Source of the DNA: Taklimakanibacter deserti
GTDB taxonomy: Bacteria; Pseudomonadota; Alphaproteobacteria; Rhizobiales; Aestuariivirgaceae
Reading direction: 5' to 3'
NCBI GenBank assembly: GCA_003574785.1
Contig: QORU01000001.1
Coordinates: forward strand, 434,001-498,000
DNA length: 64,000 nt
Shown: positions 42,308 through 51,330 of the stretch, one piece after another
Position numbering within the stretch: the first letter of the stretch is position 1
Layout: each line of letters starts with the position of its first letter
Position numbers and translations under genes: made by a program
The notes under the pieces: generated by a model
What the model saw: the letters and a program-made list of their open reading frames with translations, nothing else
Database searches by the model: none
What the model was told of the DNA's origin: nothing

Positions 42308-43104
42308 TGGCTCAAGCTTCCACCCAGACCACCACGCCGAAAGTCCAGGCGCCCGAGAAGAACGAGGCGGGGGAGGTCGCCATCCAGCTCGTCGGCGTCA
42401 ACAAATGGTATGGCGAGTTCCATGTGCTGCGCGACATCAATCTCGCGGTCGAGAAGGGTGAGCGCATCGTCATTTGCGGACCGTCGGGTTCCGGCAAGTC
42501 CACCCTCATCCGCTGCATCAACCGGCTGGAGGAGCATCAGTCGGGCCAGATCATCGTCGACGGCATCGAGCTCACCAACGACTTGAAGCGCATCGACGAG
42601 GTCAGGCGCGAGGTCGGCATGGTGTTCCAGCATTTCAACCTGTTCCCGCATCTCACCGTGCTCGAGAACTGCACGCTGGCGCCGATCTGGGTGCGCAAGA
42701 TGGCCAAGGCGGACGCCGAGACCTTGGCGATGAAGTATCTGACGCGCGTCAAGATTCCCGAGCAGGCAAAAAAATATCCGGGCCAGCTGTCGGGCGGCCA
42801 GCAGCAGCGTGTCGCCATCGCGCGCTCGCTGTGCATGAACCCGCGCATCATGCTGTTCGACGAGCCGACCTCGGCGCTCGATCCGGAAATGATCAAGGAA
42901 GTGCTCGAGGTCATGGTCGATTTGGCGCAGTCCGGCATGACCATGCTGTGCGTCACCCATGAAATGGGCTTTGCGCGTCAGGTCGCCAACCGGGTGATCT
43001 TCATGGACCAGGGTCAGATCGTCGAGCAGAACTCGCCCCTCGAGTTCTTCAAGAACCCGAAGAGCGAGCGCACCAAGCTGTTCCTGAGCCAGATCCTGCA
43101 TTGA
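42304..43104 (+). CDS. aapP: General L-amino-acid ABC transporter, ATP-binding protein
   Basis: The ATPase of the Aap system, 266 residues. It has Walker [10 protein letters not shown], the signature [15 protein letters not shown], Walker [14 protein letters not shown] and the switch histidine in CVTHEMGFA. The first 20 or so residues are a flexible leader. The ATG at 42304 overlaps the aapM stop (ATGA). It is the last gene of the aapJQMP operon. Confidence 0.96.
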   Translation: MMAQASTQTTTPKVQAPEKNEAGEVAIQLVGVNKWYGEFHVLRDINLAVEKGERIVICGPSGSGKSTLIRCINRLEEHQSGQIIVDGIELTNDLKRIDEVRREVGMVFQHFNLFPHLTVLENCTLAPIWVRKMAKADAETLAMKYLTRVKIPEQAKKYPGQLSGGQQQRVAIARSLCMNPRIMLFDEPTSALDPEMIKEVLEVMVDLAQSGMTMLCVTHEMGFARQVANRVIFMDQGQIVEQNSPLEFFKNPKSERTKLFLSQILH

Positions 43105-43410
43105 GCGACCGGACCTGTCGCCGAAAAGTCTGCCGCTCTTGACTCCGTGGGCTGAACCGTGGGAGTTGGGAAATGTCAGGATCGGGAAATCCGCGCCCGC
43201 AATTCATGGCTGGGCTTAACCTGCCATCCAACCACCGGAGCAACGAGAAGGAAACAGGGATTGGCAGCGCCTGCAAATTCCCTGTTCCAGGACGCTCACG
43301 AAGGCCAAGCTATTGATATTTCTGGAGTCGGAATTTTTTTGCAAATATTCCCTGATAATCCCTGATATTCGCTGTTCTTTGCTGCGCTGCACAGGCGCCA
43401 TTGACTCTGC
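43105..43410. other. Intergenic region with TCCCTG repeats
   Basis: 306 nt between the convergent aapP and aminopeptidase genes, with no plausible gene. It holds an 8-bp inverted repeat (AACAGGGA at 43253-43260 with TCCCTGTT at 43279-43286) and, from about 43340, closely spaced direct copies of TCCCTGATA in AT-rich sequence. The stretch is less GC-rich than its surroundings. Confidence 0.5.
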
Positions 43411-44640
43411 CTAGGCCGCCCATTCGCCTTTGCGCATCAGGGGCTCCGCCGTGCCGTCGGCGTGCACGCCATCGATATCGAGCGCTGCCGATCCGATCAT
43501 CCAGTCGACATGGATGAGGCTCTGATTGGCGCCGGCCTTGGCGAGCGCCTCCTTGCCGAGGCTCGTGCCATTGGCCACCGTGTCGCTGTAGGACTGGCCG
43601 ACGGCGATGTGGCTCGCCGCGTTCTCGTCGAACAAAGTGTTGTTGAAGACGATGCCGCTCTTGGCGATCGGCGATGAATGCGGCACCAGCGCCACTTCGC
43701 CGAGACGTGCGGCGCCCTCATCGGTGCCGATCATATTGGCGAAGACGTCGCCGCCCTTGTCGGCATGCGCCTCGACGATGCGGCCCTTCTCGAAGCGCAC
43801 CCTGATGCCGTCGATGAAGGTGCCCTGATAGGACAAGGGTTTCGTCGCCGAGACCGTGCCGTCGACCCGGTCCTTGTGCGGCATGGTGAAGACTTCTTCG
43901 GTCGGGATGTTGGGGTTGCAGGTGACGCCGTTCTGGGCGAGAGATCCACCGCCTTTCCACACATGGCCGTCGACCAGGCCGAGCGTGAAGTCGGTGCCGG
44001 GGCCTTTATATTTGAGCGCCGAATAGCGGCGCGCATTGAGGAAGTCCGTACGCTGACGAAGATTGCGCGAATGCTCGGCCCAGGCCGCGACCGGGTCCGG
44101 CGTATCGGCCCGGCTGCAGCTGAAGATGGCCTGCCACAGCGCGTCGAGCGCGGCTTCCGGCTTCTTGTCGGGGAAGACCGAGCGGGCCCAGGCCGGCGTC
44201 GCCGCCGCCGCCAGGCTCCAATTGACGGAAAAGCTGGTGATGAGCTCGAGCGCCGGACGATAGGCCTTGGAGCGCGCCCGGTTGGCGCGCGCCACCTTGT
44301 CGGTGTCTTGGCCCGCGAGCAAGGACGGGTCATCGCCGATGATGGCGAGCCGCGCGGCGCCCGCCTTGAAGGCATTGGCCATCCCGTCGAAGAGCCAGCC
44401 CGTCGCCTTGTCGAAGCTCGCATCGGGCGCATGCTTGAAACGCGCAAGCGTCGCCGAGTCATCGCCATAGAGCGTGGTGACGAGGCTCGCGCCGGCCTTA
44501 TAGGCATGCTCGGTGATAAGGCGCACCAAGGGGATGGCGTCGACGGGCGCCGTCATGACGAGCTCTTGCCCGGGCTTGATATTGACGCCCGATCGGACGA
44601 TCAGCTGCGCATAGCGGTCGAGGAGGTCTGAATGGGTCAT
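43411..44640 (-). CDS. M29 family aminopeptidase (thermophilic aminopeptidase type)
   Basis: A 409-residue metallo-aminopeptidase of family M29. Conserved stretches include GTDFTLGL, the metal-site region NIPTEEVFTMPHKDRVDG, the glutamate in RLGEVALVPHSSPI and the late HVDWMIGS. It has no signal peptide and acts in cytoplasmic peptide turnover. Its ATG overlaps the sseA stop (ATGA), so it is the final gene of the cysK-alaX-sseA-aminopeptidase transcript. Confidence 0.9.
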   Translation of the reverse strand: MTHSDLLDRYAQLIVRSGVNIKPGQELVMTAPVDAIPLVRLITEHAYKAGASLVTTLYGDDSATLARFKHAPDASFDKATGWLFDGMANAFKAGAARLAIIGDDPSLLAGQDTDKVARANRARSKAYRPALELITSFSVNWSLAAAATPAWARSVFPDKKPEAALDALWQAIFSCSRADTPDPVAAWAEHSRNLRQRTDFLNARRYSALKYKGPGTDFTLGLVDGHVWKGGGSLAQNGVTCNPNIPTEEVFTMPHKDRVDGTVSATKPLSYQGTFIDGIRVRFEKGRIVEAHADKGGDVFANMIGTDEGAARLGEVALVPHSSPIAKSGIVFNNTLFDENAASHIAVGQSYSDTVANGTSLGKEALAKAGANQSLIHVDWMIGSAALDIDGVHADGTAEPLMRKGEWAA

Positions 44641-45491
44641 GATGTGCTTGCTCCGGTCTCGACGGGTGTGTCGGTCTCTGCCCCCCATTCGCTCCACGAG
44701 CCGTCATAGAGGGCGTGATCCTTGGCGCCGATCAGCGTGAGGCCAAGGGTGAGTATAGCTGCCGTGATGCCCGAGCCGCACGAGGTGATGACCGGCCTCT
44801 TCACATCGACACCGGCCGCGGCGAAGACTTGGGCGATCTCGTCCGGCGACTTGAGCGTGCCGTCGGGCTTGAGCAATGTCGCATAATGGACATTGGCGGC
44901 CCCCGGCATGTGGCCAGAACGCACGCCGGGGCGCGGCTCGGGCTCGCTGCCTGAGAAGCGGCCGGCGGAGCGCGCATCGGCGACCTGCGCCTTGCCGTTC
45001 GTCACTGCGGCGAGGACGTCGTTCTTGTCGCGCACCATCATCGACTGGAAGCGCGCCGAGAAATGCCGCTCCTGCGGCAGGCCCGGCGGGTCCTCATCGA
45101 TCGGATGGCCTTCCGCCTTCCACTTCGGGAAGCCGCCATCGAGCACGGCGACGTCGTCATGGCCGAAGATGCGGAACATCCACCAGGCGCGTGCCGCGGA
45201 GAAGAGGCCTTGAGTGTCATAAGCGATGACCTTCTTGCCGTCGCCGATGCCGAGCCGCCGCATGCGAGAGGCGAATTTCTCAGGGCTGGGGAGCATATGG
45301 GGCAGCGATGTGGCGCTGTCGGAGATGTCGTCGATATCGAAGAACTGCGCGCCCGGTATGCGCTCCTTGAGGAACTCGGCCCTGGCGTCGCGCTTTGCCG
45401 CCGGCAGATGCCAGGAGGCATCGATGATGGCGATGTCGGGTGCATGCAGGCGCTCGGCCAGCCACTGTGTCGATACGACATAAGGCGACAT
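44637..45491 (-). CDS. sseA: 3-mercaptopyruvate sulfurtransferase
   Basis: Transfers sulfur from 3-mercaptopyruvate to thiol acceptors or cyanide in the cytoplasm. The 284-residue protein has two rhodanese domains; the C-terminal one holds the active-site loop SCGSGITAA, the CG[ST]G[VI]T form that marks mercaptopyruvate over thiosulfate sulfurtransferases. The start ATG at 45491 is preceded by GGGAG. It lies 18 nt after alaX in a sulfur-amino-acid operon. Confidence 0.93.
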   Translation of the reverse strand: MSPYVVSTQWLAERLHAPDIAIIDASWHLPAAKRDARAEFLKERIPGAQFFDIDDISDSATSLPHMLPSPEKFASRMRRLGIGDGKKVIAYDTQGLFSAARAWWMFRIFGHDDVAVLDGGFPKWKAEGHPIDEDPPGLPQERHFSARFQSMMVRDKNDVLAAVTNGKAQVADARSAGRFSGSEPEPRPGVRSGHMPGAANVHYATLLKPDGTLKSPDEIAQVFAAAGVDVKRPVITSCGSGITAAILTLGLTLIGAKDHALYDGSWSEWGAETDTPVETGASTS

Positions 45492-45509
45492 GGGAACTCC
45501 CGATAGGTT

Positions 45510-46226
45510 TCAGGTTGCGAAGGCGAGCCTAATGCGGCGGTTCTGCTTGCCCTTGTTCTCGATCTTGGCGACGGTGATCGGGCCTATGGCGCCAGTCGAT
45601 TGCAGATGGGTGCCGCCGCAAGGCTGCAGATCGACCTCGTCATTCTCGCCGATCGAAACGAGCCGCACGCGGCCGGAGCCGCGCGGCGGCTTGACCCACA
45701 AGGTCCGCACCAGCGTCGGATTGGCGTCGAGCTCTTCCTCGGCGATCCAGCGCGTGGTGATCGGATGATCTTGCGTGATCCAGCCATTGATCTTCGCGGC
45801 GAGTTCGTCCTTGACCGGAATATGTCCTTCCGGAATGTCGAAATCGATGCGGCCGCCCTCCTCGGTGAGGGCGCTGCCGGTCACCGGGAAAGGCACTGCG
45901 GCGCACAGCAGATGCATCAGCGAATGACAGCGCATGTTGCGGAAGCGATTGTCCCAATCGAGCACCGCGGAAACCGGCGCTCCGGACGCAAGCGACACCG
46001 GTGCTGCCGGGACATGCACCGCATTTTTGGCATCGTCATAGACGGTGGTGGCGATGTGAATCGGCGAGCCGTCGACGGTGAGCGTGCCCTTGTCGCCGGG
46101 TTGGCCGCCGGCGGTCGGATAGAAGACGGTGCGGTCGAGGATGATGCCGCCGCGATCGTTGATGCCGACGACCTTGGCGTCGCAGGATTTGAGATACGCG
46201 TCGTCGCGGAAGAGAAGCGTGGTCAT
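45510..46226 (-). CDS. alaX: Alanyl-tRNA editing protein AlaX
   Basis: Hydrolyses mischarged Ser- (or Gly-) tRNA-Ala in trans. The 238-residue protein resembles the AlaRS editing domain of the medium AlaX type. The zinc motifs are HSLMH (HxxxH) and CGGTH (CxxxH). An N-terminal beta-barrel region with DRTVFYPTAGGQPGD is typical. The ATG overlaps the cysK stop by one base (TGATG). Co-expression with cysteine synthesis and sulfur transfer genes is notable but not explained. Confidence 0.92.
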   Translation of the reverse strand: MTTLLFRDDAYLKSCDAKVVGINDRGGIILDRTVFYPTAGGQPGDKGTLTVDGSPIHIATTVYDDAKNAVHVPAAPVSLASGAPVSAVLDWDNRFRNMRCHSLMHLLCAAVPFPVTGSALTEEGGRIDFDIPEGHIPVKDELAAKINGWITQDHPITTRWIAEEELDANPTLVRTLWVKPPRGSGRVRLVSIGENDEVDLQPCGGTHLQSTGAIGPITVAKIENKGKQNRRIRLAFAT

Positions 46227-47272
46227 CAGGCGGGCACTTCCTCGAAGACTTGCGGCACGCCCGATGCGTGCTCCTCGAGCCAGTCCGGAACCGGCAAGCC
46301 TTTCTCACGCAGGAATTCGGGATTGAAGAGCTTGGACTGGTAGCGCGTGCCATAGTCGCAGAGGAGGGTGACGATGGTGTGACCGGGACCCATCTGCTTG
46401 GCGAGGCGAATGGCGCCCGCCACGTTGATGCCGGTCGATCCGCCGAGGCACAGGCCTTCGTCCTTCAGGAGATCGAACACCAGGGGAATGGCCTCCTGGT
46501 CGGGAATCTGGAAAGCGTCGTCGACCACCGCACCTTCGATATTCTTGGTGACGCGGCCCTGGCCGATGCCTTCGGTGATGGATGAGCCTTCCGCCTTGAG
46601 CTCGCCCGTCGTGTAATAGCTGTAAAGAGCAGCGCCCAGGGGATCGGCGAGGGCGATGCGGATATTCTTGTTCTTGGCCTTGAGCCCGTCCGAGACGCCG
46701 CCCAGCGTGCCGCCCGATCCGACCGCCGACACGAAGCCGTCGACCTTGCCGTCAGTCTGCCTCCAGATCTCCTGCGCGGTGGTCTCGAGATGGGCGCGGC
46801 GGTTGGCAACATTATCGAACTGATTGGCCCAGATGGCGCCTTCCGGCGTCGACTTGGCCAGCCTTTCGGCCAGGCGGCCGGAATATTTCACATAGTTGTT
46901 CGGGTTCTTGTAGGCGACGGCCGGGACCTCGACGAGCTCGGCGCCGAGGAGCCTGAGCGTGTCCTTCTTCTCCTGGCTCTGGGTGACCGGGATCACGATC
47001 ACCGTCTTGAAGCCCATAGCATTGGCGACGACCGCAAGGCCGATGCCGGTATTGCCGGCGGTGCCTTCGACGATGGTGCCCCCCGGCCGCAACTGGCCCT
47101 TGGCGATCGCGTCCTTGATGATGAACAGGGCGGCGCGGTCCTTGACCGACTGGCCCGGATTCATGAATTCCGCCTTGCCGAGGATGGTGCATCCGGTGAG
47201 CTCGGAGGCCCTCTTCAGCTTGATCAGGGGGGTGTTGCCGATCGCGGCGATGACATCCGGTTTGATATCCAT
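46226..47272 (-). CDS. cysK: Cysteine synthase A
   Basis: A PLP enzyme forming cysteine from O-acetylserine and sulfide, the step after the CysE reaction. The 348-residue protein has the PLP lysine in NPGQSVKDRAA, the phosphate-binding GTAGNTGIG and the SxGSGGTLGGVS loop. First gene of the four-gene operon. The start ATG at 47272 is preceded by a weak GGAG-like site. cysE, at the left end of the window, is 46 kb away. Confidence 0.92.
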   Translation of the reverse strand: MDIKPDVIAAIGNTPLIKLKRASELTGCTILGKAEFMNPGQSVKDRAALFIIKDAIAKGQLRPGGTIVEGTAGNTGIGLAVVANAMGFKTVIVIPVTQSQEKKDTLRLLGAELVEVPAVAYKNPNNYVKYSGRLAERLAKSTPEGAIWANQFDNVANRRAHLETTAQEIWRQTDGKVDGFVSAVGSGGTLGGVSDGLKAKNKNIRIALADPLGAALYSYYTTGELKAEGSSITEGIGQGRVTKNIEGAVVDDAFQIPDQEAIPLVFDLLKDEGLCLGGSTGINVAGAIRLAKQMGPGHTIVTLLCDYGTRYQSKLFNPEFLREKGLPVPDWLEEHASGVPQVFEEVPA

Positions 47273-47342
47273 GAATACTCCGACAGGCTCAAAGCTCGAA
47301 AGGAACCGATAACAGTTCCGATGAGCTCACGAAAGATCAGTC

Positions 47343-47573
47343 TCAAAGTGTATTGGGTCTGAGCGTAATGGAAGGGGGAAGCTTTGCTTCCGGCACATAG
47401 TGGGGATCGACTTTCTGCGCGATGCAATCGCCGAGCATCAGATAGTCGGAATTGGGCATGTGAAACCAGCGGCGGAATTCCTCGGTCGACATGTGCCCCA
47501 TGAGATAGATTTCGAGCACCTGGCGACTGAAGGAGTGAAGCCGCGGCGGCAGACAGGCTTCGATGTCGCGCAT
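47343..47573 (-). CDS. Small conserved-looking protein of unknown function
   Basis: A 76-residue frame (MRDIEACLPPRLHSF to LRPNTL) on the same strand as cysK and 70 nt upstream of it. No domain or family is recognised. The composition is ordinary for the genome, with an amphipathic helix around FSRQVLEIYL. A GGGAG lies 13 nt before the ATG at 47573 and 7 nt before an in-frame TTG at 47579, so the start may be the TTG. No signal peptide. I consider it probably coding but not certain. Confidence 0.5.
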   Translation of the reverse strand: MRDIEACLPPRLHSFSRQVLEIYLMGHMSTEEFRRWFHMPNSDYLMLGDCIAQKVDPHYVPEAKLPPSITLRPNTL

Positions 47574-47997
47574 ATCCAATGGCCAACTCCCTTTTGCCCA
47601 TGTTGCTCCCCTTTTGCCGGTATTGAAAGATGGGCGCTGGCGGGAGGTTCCATCCCGATGCCGGCCTTTAGTTCGCACCAAGTTTGACGCAGTGGCATCG
47701 CAGTTTTACCACCTTCCGCAGCGATAAGTATTTAATCACGGCGTGCCCCTGTGCTAGATTCGCTCGGCCCAGGGGAGGGTTAGGGTCAACAGGGAGTAGT
47801 GCATGTCGGTTTCGAGGCTGGCCAGGGTACCCAGGCACCGTGGCAGCGTAATGATTTGTCTCGGGCCTTCCCGTAGCCGAACACATGAAGACCTTGGAAT
47901 CATTGGATGATTCTGCTCAGGCGCACGGCATATAATGACGGCCAACAGATTTCCGGGTAAGTGTCTGAACCGATTCAACGCGAAGGAGACTAAGTGA
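47574..47997. other. Intergenic region upstream of the metzincin protease gene
   Basis: About 420 nt between the divergent small gene and the metzincin gene. No convincing gene is seen. A weak promoter-like TTGACG with a 17-nt spacer to TACCAC lies near 47685-47714, and an AAGGAG ribosome site near 47983-47988 precedes the protease start. The rest is unexplained. Confidence 0.45.
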
Positions 47998-49020
47998 ATG
48001 ACGGCGTTAGGCGTTTCAAAATGGGTCTTGGCTGCGGGTGTTGCCGCGGCGGCGGCAAACGGTGCCATCGCGGCGGAGAAGAATCCGCTGCTCGCGCGTG
48101 ACGGGCTGCCGGAGAAATATGTGAAGCGCATCGAGCAGTATCAGAAGGCGCTCGACAAGATTGACGATTCCGAGCAGGCGAAGGGCATCTACCGCAACAG
48201 CTCGCTGTGGGGCCCCAACTATCCCAAGATCCGGGTGTGCTTCTTCGAAGGCTCCCAGGCCTTGCGCGACGTCGTCGCCAATGTCGCCAAGGAATGGATG
48301 GCCGAGAACAACTCGATCAAGCTCGATTTCGGCAAGCCCGGCAAGCGGCGCACCTGCCAGCCCGAGAACGGCAAGGAAATGCAGATCCGCATCACCTTCG
48401 GCCAGGAAGGCTACTGGTCGCAGGTGGGCCAGAACAGCGTCGTCTTCGCCAAGCAGGAAGAGGCCTCGCTCAATCTCGGCGGCTTCATGAATGTCGCTCC
48501 CGACCAGCTGTCGGACTATGAGATCGGCACCATCCGGCATGAATTCGGTCATGCGCTCGGCATCGAGCACGAGCATCAGAATCCCAAGGGCGGCTGCGAC
48601 AACGAATATAACTGGCAGCAGATCTATTCCTACCTGGAAGGGCCACCGAACAGCTGGTCGAAGGAGCAGATCGACTGGAATTTGCGCCAGGCCTCGGGCG
48701 AGGACCTGCAGCTGACCAAGTTCGACAAGGATTCGGTCATGCTCTATCAGTTCCCGGCGGATTTCTACAAGAAGGGCGAGAAGAGCAAGTGCTTCGTACC
48801 GCAGCCCAATTCGCAGATCTCGGAAGGCGACCGCGCGCTCCTGGCGGCGATGTATCCGGCCAGTGAGAGTGCTCGTCTCGAAGCCTTCGAGAAGAACAAG
48901 GAAAAGTTCGAGGCGATCTGGAAAAAGGACGAGGACGGCACCAAGGGCGTGATGTTCGATGCCGTGAAAGCGTTCTTCGGCCGCACCGGCACCAAGGATG
49001 CGCCGGCGGAAGAGGATTGA
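47998..49020 (+). CDS. Exported metzincin-type zinc metalloprotease
   Basis: A 340-residue protein with a signal peptide (AIAA|EKN, about residue 26). The full metzincin zinc motif HEFGHALGIEH is at 181-191, followed by a glutamate (HEH), as in astacin-like enzymes, and a methionine turn in DSVMLYQFP. Cysteines at 81, 120, 199 and about 264 may form disulfides. The C-terminal 40 residues are charged and may form a helix. The protease is therefore likely active in the periplasm or outside. It stands before the CHASE2 gene, 74 nt apart, with a hairpin in between. Substrate unknown. Confidence 0.85.
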   Translation: MTALGVSKWVLAAGVAAAAANGAIAAEKNPLLARDGLPEKYVKRIEQYQKALDKIDDSEQAKGIYRNSSLWGPNYPKIRVCFFEGSQALRDVVANVAKEWMAENNSIKLDFGKPGKRRTCQPENGKEMQIRITFGQEGYWSQVGQNSVVFAKQEEASLNLGGFMNVAPDQLSDYEIGTIRHEFGHALGIEHEHQNPKGGCDNEYNWQQIYSYLEGPPNSWSKEQIDWNLRQASGEDLQLTKFDKDSVMLYQFPADFYKKGEKSKCFVPQPNSQISEGDRALLAAMYPASESARLEAFEKNKEKFEAIWKKDEDGTKGVMFDAVKAFFGRTGTKDAPAEED

Positions 49021-49038
49021 TCTGCCGCAATGAATTCG

Positions 49039-49067
49039 CTGGGCCGGCGATGCGTGAGTCGGCCCAG
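49039..49067. terminator. Hairpin after the metzincin gene
   Basis: An 8-bp stem (CTGGGCCG at 49039-49046 with CGGCCCAG at 49060-49067) and 13-nt loop between the protease and CHASE2 genes. No U-run follows, so termination is only possible, and partial read-through would fit. Confidence 0.4.
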
Positions 49068-49094
49068 TTCATACCCAGGGACGAATACTGACGA

Positions 49095-50471
49095 ATGGCC
49101 TCTCGCCACGGGACGAAGCCATGGAGCCTTGCAGGCTGGCCGCGCTGGGCGTGGGCCGTCCTCACCGCGATTTTGGTGGCGCTCCTGACCTTGCTCGGCG
49201 GCGGCAAGAGCTTGACCGCGGCCTATAAGAGCTTCACCGAGACCGATCGCATCATCGAGATTTCGGCGGCGCTGTCGGGTGCGGCGGAGCATTCCTTTCC
49301 CGTGACCCTCATCAAGGTCGATGACGAGACGATGTCGCGCTGGGGGGCGCCTGCGATCACGCCGCATGCGGCGCTGGCGCGGCTCATCGAGGTCGCCGGC
49401 AAGGGCGGGGCCGCCGCCGTCGTCGTCGACATCGACCTCGCTTCCGAAAATCCCGCGACGGCGCCGGATCCCGCTTTGGTGGAAACGGTGGCGAACTACC
49501 AGGCGAATGCCTTGCCTCTCATGTTCGTGCGCAGCTTCCGGGCCGGGCCTGCAAATGACGGCGAGACCGGCGGTGCGGCTCTCGTCAATATGACGCCCTA
49601 TGACGGCGTGTTCGCCGCGATCCGAAAGGCCATGTGGGTGAGCGTCCTCACGCCCTTGTCGGACGACCGGATCGTGCGTCGTCTCAGACTGTGGCAAACC
49701 GTCTGCGCCGGCGCCGATGGGGTCAGCTATCCATCGCCCGCGCTAGTCATTGCCGCCAAATTCGCCGCCGCTGGCGACCGCTCGGGCGATCTCGAGAAAT
49801 TCCTGGCCGGCCAGGTCGACCGCAACTGCAAGCGGCTCGACAGCGAGCCCGCCGCCCCATGGCCGCATCGGGCGAGCCCGGATGTCGCCATCCAGTATAT
49901 GTTCAACGCCGGCGCGGAGGAGGCGACCGCCAAGACCATTGCCTACAAGGGTGGCAGCGTCGCGCTGTTCAAGCAGGTCCCGGCCTGGACGCTGGTGAAT
50001 TTCGGCGCCGAGGGCGCAACGCCCGCCGGCGAGATCCATCCGCAGGCCTTCCAGGACCGTATCGTGGTGATCGGCGTCACCCATGCCAATTCGCGCGATC
50101 TCTATGCGACGCCACTCGGCTCGCAGCCGGGCGCGGTGATCCTCGCCAATACCGTCGCCGCGGCGACCGCCATGTCCGACATGCCGGAAGCAACGCCCGC
50201 CACGGAGATCCTCATCATCCTCGGCATTTTCGCAGTCCTCGCCTTCATTTCCTATCAATTGCAGGTGGCGCCCGCCGCCCTGGTCGCAGCGCCCATCGTC
50301 GTGGCGGCGGCGTTGATCCTCTCGCGTCTCTTCGGCTTCGAAGTGGCGATCCGCATCATCGCGGTGACGCTCACGCTCTTCGTCCTGCACAAATTCGTCG
50401 ATTCGCTGGTGGGCGTTATTTACGACTGGAGCCATGGCAAAGGCTGGCGCGCCATGCTCAAGCCGCATTAG
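49095..50471 (+). CDS. CHASE2 domain membrane protein without an output domain
   Basis: A 458-residue protein. One N-terminal helix (about 19-37) leads into a large periplasmic CHASE2 sensor (about 60-365, with VTLIKVDDETMSRWG and the late FQDRIVVIGVTHANSRDLYATPLG), followed by three C-terminal helices (about 372-440). CHASE2 usually precedes a kinase, cyclase or GGDEF domain; here the protein ends about 20 residues after the last helix. It may therefore signal through a partner. The next gene starts 10 nt after its stop, which supports co-transcription. Confidence 0.85.
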   Translation: MASRHGTKPWSLAGWPRWAWAVLTAILVALLTLLGGGKSLTAAYKSFTETDRIIEISAALSGAAEHSFPVTLIKVDDETMSRWGAPAITPHAALARLIEVAGKGGAAAVVVDIDLASENPATAPDPALVETVANYQANALPLMFVRSFRAGPANDGETGGAALVNMTPYDGVFAAIRKAMWVSVLTPLSDDRIVRRLRLWQTVCAGADGVSYPSPALVIAAKFAAAGDRSGDLEKFLAGQVDRNCKRLDSEPAAPWPHRASPDVAIQYMFNAGAEEATAKTIAYKGGSVALFKQVPAWTLVNFGAEGATPAGEIHPQAFQDRIVVIGVTHANSRDLYATPLGSQPGAVILANTVAAATAMSDMPEATPATEILIILGIFAVLAFISYQLQVAPAALVAAPIVVAAALILSRLFGFEVAIRIIAVTLTLFVLHKFVDSLVGVIYDWSHGKGWRAMLKPH

Positions 50472-50481
50472 GGAGCTGCCG

Positions 50482-51330
50482 GTGCTCAAGCCATTCTTTT
50501 GCGCAGTGCTTCTCTTGGTCGGTCTTTGCGTTCCGGCTGCGGCGGAAGACCCGCGTCCGGCCGGCTACATCATGGCGTATGAGCTCAAAGGCGCCGATGC
50601 CGAGAAGGGGACAGTCGTCGTACGCGACGGCAAGGAGCTCGCACCGAAGCTGCTGATGCCGCTTTACGACGATGATTCCGTCTTCATCCGCGATGAAGCG
50701 AGCCGGATCACGCTGAACCTGGCGCAAGAGGGCAATCTCGTGGTCTCGGGCAAGCTCATGCGCAAGGAAATCGCGGGCGAGATGCCGAGCGGCGATGACG
50801 GTTTCGATATTATCGGGCAGATCGCCGAGATTCTCTTCAGCCATGACGATGATGATTCACTCTCCGTCCTGGTGGCCAAGGGCGGTGGTGAGATGAAGGC
50901 GCCGCTCGCGATGCGCGGGCGCAATCACGTGCTGCGGAATTCGCAGCCGTTGCGGGTGACCTGGACGGGCGGCGAGGGGCCTTTCACGGTCCTCATTGAT
51001 GAGGGCAAGGGCGGCAAGGCCTTCGCCGAAACCGAGCGGGTGATCGAGATCCCGATGGCCAGGATCGGCGGCAGCAAATTCGCGGTCATCGTGACGGATG
51101 CCAGGAAGCGGAAATTGCGCATCGCCTTCGACCTGCGTAAGGTCGCACCGAAAGCGCCGGACAAGGTCAAGGCCAGGGAAAATCGCGGTGAGGTCGAAGC
51201 CGTCTGGCTCGCGGCGCAGCAGAACGGCGCTTGGCGCTTCGAGGCGGTGCGCCAGTTGCGGGCGTTGCCGCAGGACAAGGTGACCGCCGACCTGATCGCG
51301 GCGCTCGAAAAAGGCTGGCAGCCGAAATAG
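50482..51330 (+). CDS. Exported beta-rich protein of unknown function (GTG start)
   Basis: A 282-residue protein with a signal peptide (CVPAAA|EDP). I place the start at the GTG at 50482, since GGGAG lies 6 nt upstream, 10 nt after the CHASE2 stop. The first half (GTVVVRDGKELAPKLLMPLYDDDSVFIRD) resembles a FecR-like beta repeat region; an acidic run HDDDD lies near residue 131. The second half may be another beta-sandwich. Its stop TAG is directly adjacent to the stop of the convergent SnoaL-like gene with no spacer. The role is unknown, but it is probably tied to the CHASE2 protein. Confidence 0.75.
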   Translation: MLKPFFCAVLLLVGLCVPAAAEDPRPAGYIMAYELKGADAEKGTVVVRDGKELAPKLLMPLYDDDSVFIRDEASRITLNLAQEGNLVVSGKLMRKEIAGEMPSGDDGFDIIGQIAEILFSHDDDDSLSVLVAKGGGEMKAPLAMRGRNHVLRNSQPLRVTWTGGEGPFTVLIDEGKGGKAFAETERVIEIPMARIGGSKFAVIVTDARKRKLRIAFDLRKVAPKAPDKVKARENRGEVEAVWLAAQQNGAWRFEAVRQLRALPQDKVTADLIAALEKGWQPK

